Of a stretch of 64,000 nucleotides of DNA, positions 44,710-53,115 are shown piece after piece (position 1 is the first letter of the stretch; every line of letters starts with the position of its first letter). The DNA is from Flavobacteriales bacterium. Lineage in GTDB: Bacteria > Bacteroidota > Bacteroidia > Flavobacteriales_C > GCA-002722245. The stretch is taken from the NCBI GenBank assembly GCA_023251075.1, contig JAHEZM010000016.1:1-64000 (forward strand), in the 5' to 3' direction. The position numbers were made by a program, and so were the translations under genes. Under the pieces are notes generated by a model. That model did not search any database, had not been told where the DNA came from, and was given only the letters and a program-made list of their open reading frames with translations.

Positions 44710-46674
44710 TTGAAACTTTCGGTCATCATAGTTAATTACAACGTTCAGCATTTCCTCGAACAATGTTTGTATTCCGTAGAAAAAGCTATGCGCAAGGTAG
44801 AAGGTGAAGTGTGGGTGGTCGACAATAACTCTGTGGATGGATCGGTAGCCATGGTGAAAAATAAATTCCCTTGGGTTAAATTGGTGGAAAGCAAAAAAAA
44901 TCTGGGATTTTCGAGAGGTAACAATTTAGCGATGAAAGAATCGCAAGAGGAATATATGCTCTTGCTAAATCCTGATACTTTAGTAGAAGAAGACACTTTT
45001 GAAAAAATAGTGAACTTCATGGATGAACACCCCGACGGCGGTGGATTGGGAGTTAAGATGGTAGATGGACAAGGCCATTTTTTACCAGAATCGAAAAGAG
45101 GATTACCTACTCCATCAGTAGCATTCTACAAAATATTCGGGTTAGCATCATTTTTTCCTAAATCAAGAAAATTTGGGAAATACCATTTAGGATTCTTGGA
45201 TAAAGAAGAAAATCACGAAGTGGAAATTCTTTCGGGAGCTTTTATGTTATTGCGTAAATCGGTGCTGGATAAAATAGGCTATTTAGATGAAACATTCTTT
45301 ATGTACGGAGAAGATATTGACTTAAGCTACCGTATTATTAAAGCCGGATATAAGAATTACTATTTTTCAGACACCCGAATTATTCATTATAAAGGAGAAA
45401 GCACCAAAAAAAGTAGCGTAAACTACGTATTCGTTTTTTATCGGGCCATGATTATTTTTGCGAAGAAACATTTTTCACAAAAAAACGCCTCCTTGTTCTC
45501 TTTCTTAATTAATTTGGCAATATACGCCAGAGCTTCATTGGCACTGCTTAGAAGAGGAATAAGCTCAATTTTACTTCCTTTATTCGACGGTGCTTTAATC
45601 TTTCTTTTACTATTTGGATTTAAGCACTTCTATGAGAATCAAATTATAGGAAACCCTAATCATTTTCCCGACACTTTGATTTATTGGGAAATCCCGGCAT
45701 TTATTTGTGTTTGGTTATTGAGTGTTTTTCTTTTTAAAGGTTATAAGAAAGACCCTAAACTATCCAACTTAACTAAAGGAGTTGTGCTGGGAACGGTAGT
45801 TATTGCCGTGATTTATGGGTTATTACCCGAAAGCTTACGATTCTCAAGAATCATTATTCTGGCAGGCATGGTAATTAGCTTATTGAGCTTATTCATCAAC
45901 AGATTAGTGGTTCACTTTGCGCTTTATAAAAACTTCGATATTTCCTTTAACAAGAAAAAGAGAATAGTAATAGTGGGTGGAAAAGAGGAAGCCAAAAGAG
46001 TGGCCAGAATACTTAATCTATCTTACTCAAAACCTATTTTCACGGCACTTGTATCTCCCGTTGAAGAAAGCAATACCGATGAAGATTTTATTGGCAGTAT
46101 TAATCAATTGGAAGAAATTATTGGTATTCATAAAATCGATGAAATTATTTTTTGTGCTAAAGATTTATCTGCTCAAAAAATTATTGATTACATGACCGTT
46201 AATTCAAGCTCTAAAGTTGACTTTAAAATTGCACCTCCTGAAAGTCTTTTCATTATTGGTAGTCATTCTGTTAACGAACCAGGTGAAATGTATGTGATTG
46301 ACTTGAATTCGGTTTCTAAAAAATTGAATCAAAAGAATAAAAGAGGATTCGATATTATTACATCCTGTATGATAATGATATTATCGCCCATACTCATTTT
46401 TATAGTTGAAAAACCTTTCGGTTTATTAAAAAATGCACTTAAAGTGTTAATAGGTAAATTAACATGGGTAGGTTACTTAAAACCCAATACTCTGAAGAGC
46501 GAATTACCGGAAATCAAAACAGGTATTCTCAATCCGTCGGATACCATGCGTATTGTACCTACTCAAGCTGAATCTATCCAACGACTCAACATGATGTACG
46601 CCAAAGATTACAATGTTTTTAATGATTTAGACATCGTTGTAAGATGCATTAAAAAGCTAGGGAGAGTAGCCTAA
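44710..46674 (+). CDS. GT2 glycosyltransferase fused to a membrane and nucleotide-binding region
   Basis: A protein of 654 residues from a TTG start. Residues 1-270 are a GT2 domain of the WbbL/rhamnosyltransferase type (LSVIIVNYNVQHFLEQCL, LLLNPDTLVEED, ETFFMYGEDIDLSYRI). About four to six membrane helices span ~280-420. Residues ~425-540 are Rossmann-like (RIVIVGGKEEAKRVARIL), similar to the CoA-binding domain of polyprenyl glycosylphosphotransferases, and a last membrane segment follows (RGFDIITSCMIMILSPILIF). It probably adds a sugar to a surface-polysaccharide lipid intermediate. It lacks a recognisable phosphotransferase active-site domain. Confidence 0.85.
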   Translation: MKLSVIIVNYNVQHFLEQCLYSVEKAMRKVEGEVWVVDNNSVDGSVAMVKNKFPWVKLVESKKNLGFSRGNNLAMKESQEEYMLLLNPDTLVEEDTFEKIVNFMDEHPDGGGLGVKMVDGQGHFLPESKRGLPTPSVAFYKIFGLASFFPKSRKFGKYHLGFLDKEENHEVEILSGAFMLLRKSVLDKIGYLDETFFMYGEDIDLSYRIIKAGYKNYYFSDTRIIHYKGESTKKSSVNYVFVFYRAMIIFAKKHFSQKNASLFSFLINLAIYARASLALLRRGISSILLPLFDGALIFLLLFGFKHFYENQIIGNPNHFPDTLIYWEIPAFICVWLLSVFLFKGYKKDPKLSNLTKGVVLGTVVIAVIYGLLPESLRFSRIIILAGMVISLLSLFINRLVVHFALYKNFDISFNKKKRIVIVGGKEEAKRVARILNLSYSKPIFTALVSPVEESNTDEDFIGSINQLEEIIGIHKIDEIIFCAKDLSAQKIIDYMTVNSSSKVDFKIAPPESLFIIGSHSVNEPGEMYVIDLNSVSKKLNQKNKRGFDIITSCMIMILSPILIFIVEKPFGLLKNALKVLIGKLTWVGYLKPNTLKSELPEIKTGILNPSDTMRIVPTQAESIQRLNMMYAKDYNVFNDLDIVVRCIKKLGRVA

Positions 46675-46750
46675 CACCCCTTATCTCAACTTGTATTTCG
46701 CTGTAATACAGAGAGTCGGAGAAAAATCAAAAATCTTTCACTAATTTTCT

Positions 46751-46758
46751 TACTTTTG
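46751..46758 (+). promoter_or_regulatory. -7 promoter box of the E2 gene
   Basis: TACTTTTG is an exact TAnnTTTG box ending 22 bases before the ATG at 46781. No clear -33 element. Confidence 0.45.
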
Positions 46759-46780
46759 AGCATCTCATAAGAAATAATCA

Positions 46781-48064
46781 ATGGGCGAAGTAAAATTAAT
46801 CCTTCCTAAAATGGGCGAAAGTGTGGCTGAAGCTACCCTAACGACATGGATTAAAAATGAAGGTGATAAAATTGAGCTGGATGAAGCAGTAGCTGAAATA
46901 GCTACCGATAAAGTAGACTCAGAAATACCAGCAACCCATTCGGGAATTTTAAAAAAACAATTGTTTAAGGTAGGTGACGTAATAAAGGTAGGGCAAGCCT
47001 TTGCCATTATTGAAACCGAAGGAGATGATGATGAATCCAATGAAACCATAGAATTGCATTCTCCTAAAGAAAATCCTAAAACACAAATTTCTTCTCCTCT
47101 TCCCGAAAAAGCAAGTTCTAAAATTGAATTCAGCAACAGCGATAAATTCTATTCTCCTTTAGTGCGAAGCATTGCTGCAAAGGAAAATATTAGCAAATCA
47201 GAATTAGACAAAATAAAAGGAAGTGGAAAAGACGGAAGAGTAACCAAAGACGATTTATTGACCTACCTGAAAACAGGTAAACAAAACATCGAACCTGCTC
47301 CTGCTTCTATACAAAATATCGACTCTCAATCCTACTCTCACTCTGTCTCCGGCGAAGATGAGATCATTGAAATGGACCGAATGAGAAAGCTCATTGCAGA
47401 ACACATGGTAAAGAGCAAACAAATTGCTCCTCATGTTACCTCGTTCATTGAGATTGATGTTACTAAAATGGTTCTTTGGAGAGATAAAGTGAAAAATGAA
47501 TTTGAAAAAAGAGAGGGTTTTAAAATCACCTTCACTCCTATTTTCATTGAAGCAGTTGCCAAAGCCATCAAAGATTTTCCAATGGTGAATATTCAGGTGG
47601 ACGGCACAAAAATTATTAAGAAAAAATCAATTAATATAGGTATGGCAGCGGCTCTACCCTCTGGAAACTTAATTGTACCCGTTATTAAAAATGCTGATCG
47701 TTTAAACATTACCGGTTTAAGTGAACAGGTGAACGACTTAGCGAAAAGAGCCAGAGAAAATAAATTGAAACCCGACGAAATTCAGGGAGGAACTTTTACA
47801 TTAACCAATGTAGGTACTTTCGGAAACGTAATGGGAACACCCATTATAAACCAACCTCAAGTAGCTATTTTATCAACCGGTATCATTAAAAAGAAACCTG
47901 TGGTAGTTGAAACAGAATTGGGTGACACCATCGCTATTCGCCATATGATGTTTTTATCGCTAAGCTACGACCACCGTGTAGTTGACGGTATGCTGGGGGG
48001 TAGTTTTTTAAGAAAAGTGGGAGATTACCTTGAAAACTTTGACTTTAACCGAGTTATATGGTAA
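46781..48064 (+). CDS. 2-oxo acid dehydrogenase E2 (dihydrolipoamide acyltransferase)
   Basis: A protein of 427 residues: lipoyl domain at 1-80 with the lipoyl lysine in ATDKVDSE, an acidic linker, a peripheral subunit-binding domain at ~125-165 (SPLVRSIAAKENISKSELD, GSGKDGRVTKDDLLTYL), and the acyltransferase core ending in YDHRVVDGMLGG with the catalytic His. It could serve pyruvate, 2-oxoglutarate or branched-chain complexes; sequence alone does not decide, although the single lipoyl domain and lone location fit a branched-chain-type E2. E1 and E3 genes are not nearby. Confidence 0.9.
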   Translation: MGEVKLILPKMGESVAEATLTTWIKNEGDKIELDEAVAEIATDKVDSEIPATHSGILKKQLFKVGDVIKVGQAFAIIETEGDDDESNETIELHSPKENPKTQISSPLPEKASSKIEFSNSDKFYSPLVRSIAAKENISKSELDKIKGSGKDGRVTKDDLLTYLKTGKQNIEPAPASIQNIDSQSYSHSVSGEDEIIEMDRMRKLIAEHMVKSKQIAPHVTSFIEIDVTKMVLWRDKVKNEFEKREGFKITFTPIFIEAVAKAIKDFPMVNIQVDGTKIIKKKSINIGMAAALPSGNLIVPVIKNADRLNITGLSEQVNDLAKRARENKLKPDEIQGGTFTLTNVGTFGNVMGTPIINQPQVAILSTGIIKKKPVVVETELGDTIAIRHMMFLSLSYDHRVVDGMLGGSFLRKVGDYLENFDFNRVIW

Positions 48065-48153
48065 ATTCGCTCAGCTATATGAAAAAGAAAATATTTATTT
48101 TATTTTTAGCACACATTTTGAAATCAATAAGAGAAAATCTTAACATCTATTCT

Positions 48154-50223
48154 ATGAGAGTATTATTTGCATTGCTTCTTTTAATTCCATTTATGGGAGT
48201 TAACGCACAAAAAGACGTGACTTTGAAAGAAGCGCAGAAATTTTACAAAAATGCTAAGTACGCTTTGGCGCTAGAAAAATTCCAAGCTGTGGCAAAAGAA
48301 GATTCAACCAACTCGAATATTCATTACAAAATTGGATATTGTATTTTGCAATCGAAAAAGAATTTATCTGATGCGATTGCCCATTTTGAATTGGCTTCAC
48401 AAAGTGTGAACACTAAAGATTATGATGTTGAGTCTATTAAAGAAAGAAAAGCTCCAACCGACGTTTATCTGGAATTAGCGAAAGCTTACCATATTAACTA
48501 CCAATTAGACGAAGCCGTATTGATGTATGAGAAATACAAAAGCTTTCTGGCAAAAGAAGACGAAGAAATTCCAACCATTGATCAATATATTGACAATTGC
48601 GCAACTGCAAAATTATTAATCGCCAACCCTGTTGAATTAATCGTTAGCAATTTAGGCAGTAAAATCAATGGCCCTTATAGAGATGCTGCACCTGTACTAT
48701 CTGCTGATGAAAAAACTTTATTGTTTACTTCAAGAAGAATGGGATCTACAAAAAAACTAGGTTCAAAAGATACTGTGGAGGAAGATGGAAACTTGTTTGA
48801 AGATATTTACTCGAGTACTAAAGATGCAACCGGTAGTTGGACTGCCCCAAAAAACATTACTACTATCAATACTCCATTCCATGAAGCAACTATTGGTTTA
48901 TCGGTAGATGGACAACAAGTTTTAATAACCTCTGATAGAGATCCTAAAGGAAATGGAGATATTTATATCAGTAAATTAAATGGTGAAACATGGGGAGCTG
49001 CTGAAAGACTTCCTGAACCAATTAACTCTGAATCATGGGAGCCAGATGCTTGTTTCAATGTAGATGGAACTATTTTATATTTTGCAAGTGACAGAGAAGG
49101 TGGTCATGGTGGATTGGATATTTATATGGTAAAAAAATTACCTAATGGTGAATGGAGCTACCCTCAAAATTTAGGTCCTAAAGTAAACACCACTGGAGAT
49201 GATAGAGCACCTTTCATGCATCCAGATGGAGTAACTTTGTTCTTCGCTTCAAACGGTCATGCTACCATGGGTGGTTTAGATATTTTTCAAATTGTGCAAA
49301 ACGAAGACGAAACATGGGGAGATGCTGAAAACATTGGATACCCAATCAACACCACTGGTGATGACGCATTCTATGTTACTTCTCCAGATGGCAAAAGATC
49401 TTACTATTCTTCATACAGAGAAGAAGGTTTTGGTGATGCCGATATTTATATGATTAGTTTACCCACTCCTCCTGAGAAACAGTTGACTGTATTTTCTGGT
49501 ACTTTAACTCTGGAAGGTGATGGTCCATCTGCAATTGTTCCTAATGGTGCCCAAATTATCGTAACTGATAATGAAACACATGAAATTGTAGGTATTTACA
49601 AACCAAATTCGAAAACAGGTAAATACTTATTTATTTTGCAACCAGGCAGAAACTACAACATTACTTATGAGGCTGAAGGAGTATTATTTAAATCTGAAAA
49701 CCTTATAGTTCCTGAAGGTTCTCAGTTCTCCACTATCAACAATGATATTAAATTGCCAAGTATTAAAGCAGGTGAGAATATTATTTTGAACAATATCTTT
49801 TTCGAATTTGATAAAGATATTTTAACAGCTGAATCAAAAGTAGAATTGGAAAAACTAACAAGATTGTTGTTGAACAACCCGGCAATGAAAGTTGAGCTTC
49901 AAGGTCATACCGATTCTAAAGGGGATGATAAATACAATCAAAAACTATCTCAGATGCGTGCTGATGCGGTGGTTAAACACTTAGTATCAAAAGGTGTTAG
50001 TCAGTATCAATTAACTGGTAAAGGATACGGTGAATCTCAACCAATTGCTAAAAACACCAATGATGATGGTTCTGATAACCCGGAAGGAAGAAAATTAAAC
50101 AGAAGAACAGTTCTTAAAATTCTTTCTGTAGAAGGCAATAACAAAATGGTTAATGACATTTATGTTCCCGAAGACCTAAAGCTTAAGGAGAAACCTAAGA
50201 ATCAAAAGAAAAAAGGTAAATAA
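48154..50223 (+). CDS. PorE-like TPR-PD40-OmpA outer-membrane protein
   Basis: The ATG at 48154 starts a signal peptide (MRVLFALLLLIPFMGVNAQ) and gives 689 residues. In order: TPR-type helices (~20-150), a PD40/WD40-like propeller (~170-430; repeats LLFTSRRMG, VLITSDRDPKGNGDIY, LYFASDREGGHGGLDIY), a carboxypeptidase-regulatory-like domain (~440-530), and an OmpA C-terminal peptidoglycan-binding domain (~545-650; FFEFDKDIL, LQGHTDSKGDDKYN). This is the layout of PorE of the type IX secretion system. A longer reading from 48058 lacks support. Confidence 0.88.
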   Translation: MRVLFALLLLIPFMGVNAQKDVTLKEAQKFYKNAKYALALEKFQAVAKEDSTNSNIHYKIGYCILQSKKNLSDAIAHFELASQSVNTKDYDVESIKERKAPTDVYLELAKAYHINYQLDEAVLMYEKYKSFLAKEDEEIPTIDQYIDNCATAKLLIANPVELIVSNLGSKINGPYRDAAPVLSADEKTLLFTSRRMGSTKKLGSKDTVEEDGNLFEDIYSSTKDATGSWTAPKNITTINTPFHEATIGLSVDGQQVLITSDRDPKGNGDIYISKLNGETWGAAERLPEPINSESWEPDACFNVDGTILYFASDREGGHGGLDIYMVKKLPNGEWSYPQNLGPKVNTTGDDRAPFMHPDGVTLFFASNGHATMGGLDIFQIVQNEDETWGDAENIGYPINTTGDDAFYVTSPDGKRSYYSSYREEGFGDADIYMISLPTPPEKQLTVFSGTLTLEGDGPSAIVPNGAQIIVTDNETHEIVGIYKPNSKTGKYLFILQPGRNYNITYEAEGVLFKSENLIVPEGSQFSTINNDIKLPSIKAGENIILNNIFFEFDKDILTAESKVELEKLTRLLLNNPAMKVELQGHTDSKGDDKYNQKLSQMRADAVVKHLVSKGVSQYQLTGKGYGESQPIAKNTNDDGSDNPEGRKLNRRTVLKILSVEGNNKMVNDIYVPEDLKLKEKPKNQKKKGK

Positions 50224-50228
50224 CAATA

Positions 50229-50260
50229 AAACCCTCGCTGAAAAGCGGGGGTTTCTTTTT
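50229..50260 (+). terminator. Terminator after the OmpA gene
   Basis: The stem AAACCCTCGCT / AGCGGGGGTTT (one T-G pair) with loop GAAA is followed by CTTTTT, six bases after the stop. Confidence 0.85.
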
Positions 50261-50306
50261 AGTGGTAAGTTGTTTAAAATTTAATAAAACTTATTTTACA
50301 AACGAC

Positions 50307-50337
50307 TTTGGCATCTAATAAGCTATTGTTATCTTTC
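50307..50337 (+). promoter_or_regulatory. Promoter of the second TPR-PD40 gene
   Basis: TTTG (50307-50310), 19 bases, TATCTTTC (50330-50337), seven of eight to TAnnTTTG. A leader of about 17 bases precedes the ATG at 50358. Confidence 0.6.
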
Positions 50338-50357
50338 AATACGGAAAAACATTATTG

Positions 50358-52094
50358 ATGAAAAAGCTTATAACCCTAATACTTTCTCTCAGCTCCACAC
50401 TTTTGCTAGCGCAAGCTCCTGAACCACCCTCTGGAAATGTGACTTTAGCAAAACAATATATCGACTATCTTATGTACGGTCCGGCAATGGACGAACTTAA
50501 GATTGCTTTGAAAAAGGAACCGGAAAATGAAAAAGTAAATCAACTTTTAGCAGAGTGCTACTTAAATACCAGTGAAGATAAAACCAAGGCTATCCCTCTT
50601 TTAGAGTTCCTGCTAAAGAAAGGAAAATATGATCCAATGCTACTTTTCGATTTAGGCAAAGCCTATGCCTACAACAATGAAATGGATAAAGCGATAGAAT
50701 TTTTCAATCGCTACAAAAAAGAAGGAAAACCCAAAACTACAGAATCAGTTGATCGTGAAATTGAGTGCGCACAAACAGCCAAGGATTTTATGAAAGTACC
50801 CATTGATGTTACTTTCACAAATTTGGGTAAAGAGGTGAATACCGATTATTTCGAAGGGCATCCTTTTGTACCCGAAGACGAATCTTTTATTGTTTTTACT
50901 ACCAAAAGAAAAGGAACTACAGGAAACATGCAGGGAGAAGAAGGATTCTTATCGGATATTTACCAAACCGAATTGAAGAACAACGATAAATGGACCAAAG
51001 CCAAAAGCATGGGTACCATGATCAATACTGCCAGTGTAGAAGAGATCACTTCCCTATCACCTAATGGTTCTTACATTGTATTTACCATGATTGATGAATT
51101 AAATATTCAGCGTTTACGTTATTGCGAAAAAGTGGGAAAAGCTCGTGCTTTTAGCAAAGCAATTGATTTTGGAGACTTAGTGAATGATGCTACATGTACA
51201 CAAGCTGCAGGAACAATTTCAAACGATGGAACAATGATCATTTTTGCCAGTGATCGCAAAGGTGGATATGGAGGACTAGATCTTTATCTTTCGGTAAAAC
51301 TACCCAATGGAACCTGGGGAGAACCTCAAAATTTAGGTGGTAATATCAACACAAAATACGATGAGTCTTTTCCTAATTTCGGAGTAGACAATACCACTTT
51401 ATACTTCGCATCAACCGGTCATTTGAATATGGGAGGATACGATGTTTTCAAATCTACATTCTCTACCGAAACACATCTTTGGAATGCACCTAAAAACTTA
51501 GGTTATCCTGTAAACTCTACCGATAACGATATGAATATTTCCTTTGGTGCCAATGGTAGAAACGGATATATTTCCAGAACGAGAAAAGATGGTTTTGGCA
51601 ATAGCGATATATATGCTATTACTTTCAAAACTGTAGAACCGCAATACACTGCTGTTGGATTGCACTTAGTTGCTTACGACACGTATGCCAAACAAATAAA
51701 AGATGCTGATTCACTGATAGAATTACATACGGCTATGATCAAAGAATTGGAATTAAATAAAAGTGCAAAAGATTCTTCCAATTCCATGATCGCTAAACAG
51801 AAAGCAATTAAACAGAGTTTGGATCCTTTGGTGGGAAGTACCATTGTAGTAACAGATGCTAGTAATAATAAAGTTTACGGAGAATATTTGCCAAACATAA
51901 AAACCGGAAGGGCTCTTTTAATATTGCCTGCTGGAACTTATGAGGTAAGTGTTAGCAACCCGAATTACAAAGTAGTAAAATCTAAATTAACCGTTTTAGA
52001 CAAATCGAATTTCGTTAATGAAAATCAGGTAAATATTGTTTTACACAAAGGTGAGTTAGACGTTGCTCCTACCACCAAACCAGCTACAAAATGA
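50358..52094 (+). CDS. TPR-PD40 exported protein, paralogue without OmpA domain
   Basis: The ATG at 50358 (after a TTG) gives 578 residues. Signal peptide (LITLILSLSSTLLLAQA), TPR helices (~25-130), and a PD40 propeller (~150-430; FVPEDESFIVFTTKRKGT, IIFASDRKGGYGGLDLYL, LYFASTGHLNMGGYDVF). A coiled segment and a regulatory-like beta domain follow (VVTDASNNKVYGEYLPN). It matches the neighbour at 48154 domain for domain but ends before the peptidoglycan-binding OmpA domain. Tandem duplication and loss of the anchor is the simple reading. It overlaps the exonuclease gene by four bases. Confidence 0.85.
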   Translation: MKKLITLILSLSSTLLLAQAPEPPSGNVTLAKQYIDYLMYGPAMDELKIALKKEPENEKVNQLLAECYLNTSEDKTKAIPLLEFLLKKGKYDPMLLFDLGKAYAYNNEMDKAIEFFNRYKKEGKPKTTESVDREIECAQTAKDFMKVPIDVTFTNLGKEVNTDYFEGHPFVPEDESFIVFTTKRKGTTGNMQGEEGFLSDIYQTELKNNDKWTKAKSMGTMINTASVEEITSLSPNGSYIVFTMIDELNIQRLRYCEKVGKARAFSKAIDFGDLVNDATCTQAAGTISNDGTMIIFASDRKGGYGGLDLYLSVKLPNGTWGEPQNLGGNINTKYDESFPNFGVDNTTLYFASTGHLNMGGYDVFKSTFSTETHLWNAPKNLGYPVNSTDNDMNISFGANGRNGYISRTRKDGFGNSDIYAITFKTVEPQYTAVGLHLVAYDTYAKQIKDADSLIELHTAMIKELELNKSAKDSSNSMIAKQKAIKQSLDPLVGSTIVVTDASNNKVYGEYLPNIKTGRALLILPAGTYEVSVSNPNYKVVKSKLTVLDKSNFVNENQVNIVLHKGELDVAPTTKPATK

Positions 52095-52909
52095 AATTGA
52101 ATTTAACTCGTCCTTTGGCCTTCTTTGACCTAGAAACCACAGGAACAGATGTATCAAAAGATAGAATCGTGGAGATTTCTATTGTTAGAATTATGCCTAA
52201 TGGCGATAGAGAAAGTAAAACCAGAAGAATAAATCCGGGAATTCCAATACCTAAAGAAGCCTCTGCTGTTCATGGAATTTACGATGAAGATGTGAAAGAG
52301 GCTCCTTTCTTTAAAGCTATAGCAAAAAGTTTAGATGATTTTGTAAAAAATTGCGATTTGGCTGGATTCAATTCCGATCGCTTCGATATTCCTTTATTGG
52401 CTGAAGAATTTTTGAGAGCCGATATTGATTTCGATATGACCAATCGCGCTACAGTAGATGTACAAAATCTATTTCACAAAATGGAACAAAGAACATTAAG
52501 TGCTGGCTACAAATTTTACTGTGGTAAATCTTTGGAAAATGCTCATAGCGCTTTAGCTGATACGGAAGCAACTTTAGATATATTGGAAGCAATGCTCGAT
52601 AGATACAAAGACACAGAAATTGAAGATGAAAATAAAAAGCTTTACAAACCTATTGTGAATGATGTTAAAGCTTTACAGAAATTTTCAAAGAGAGATAAAA
52701 ATGCCGATTTAGCCGGGCGAATTGTATTTAACGAAAAAGATGAAGAGGTTTTTAATTTTGGAAAGCACAAAGGAAAACCAGTTGAATTAATTCTTACTCA
52801 AGAGCCCTCCTATTATGCATGGATGATGGATGGTGACTTCCCTATTTACACCAAAAAAGTATTGGAGAAAATTAAAATTCGTTTGCTGCAAAAGAAATTG
52901 AATTCGTAA
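52091..52909 (+). CDS. DnaQ-type 3'-5' exonuclease
   Basis: A DEDDh exonuclease of 272 residues. ExoI is FFDLETTGTD (Asp, Glu), ExoII AGFNSDRFDIPLL (Asp), ExoIII HSALADTEATLDIL (His, Asp). The C-terminal ~60 residues carry the GKHKGKPVELILTQEPSYYAWM block seen in exodeoxyribonuclease-X-like and related proteins. It could proofread for DNA polymerase III or act in repair. It starts inside the stop of the TPR-PD40 gene (ATGA), an unexpected but clear coupling. Confidence 0.9.
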   Translation: MKLNLTRPLAFFDLETTGTDVSKDRIVEISIVRIMPNGDRESKTRRINPGIPIPKEASAVHGIYDEDVKEAPFFKAIAKSLDDFVKNCDLAGFNSDRFDIPLLAEEFLRADIDFDMTNRATVDVQNLFHKMEQRTLSAGYKFYCGKSLENAHSALADTEATLDILEAMLDRYKDTEIEDENKKLYKPIVNDVKALQKFSKRDKNADLAGRIVFNEKDEEVFNFGKHKGKPVELILTQEPSYYAWMMDGDFPIYTKKVLEKIKIRLLQKKLNS

Positions 52910-52969
52910 AACCTCTACCATGAATTGGAAATAAGGAATCAGAGCAATTCGAACAACTAAAATTTAATA

Positions 52970-53083
52970 TATAGGACAATAGTTCCTTCGTGCCTCAGAA
53001 TGACAACCACTCTCAAAACTCACTCTCAATCTGTGTTTGGGTGTGGTTGTCATTCTGAGGCACGAAGGAACTATCGTCCTATA
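52970..53083. repeat. Large inverted repeat in the gap before the GT39 gene
   Basis: Arms 52970-53010 and 53043-53083 are 41 bases each with one mismatch, separated by 32 bases. The unit contains TTCGTGCCTCAGAATGACAA, a type of dispersed intergenic repeat seen in many bacterial genomes. It lies between convergent genes and could form a long hairpin in either transcript, but has no T-run. Confidence 0.85.
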
Positions 53084-53115
53084 CATAAAACTGGAATCCT
53101 TATATGAAGTCCACC

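Noticed and set aside
48058-48153. A longer N-terminus for the OmpA protein
   Set aside because: It would overlap the E2 stop and place 32 extra residues ahead of a clean signal peptide at 48154.
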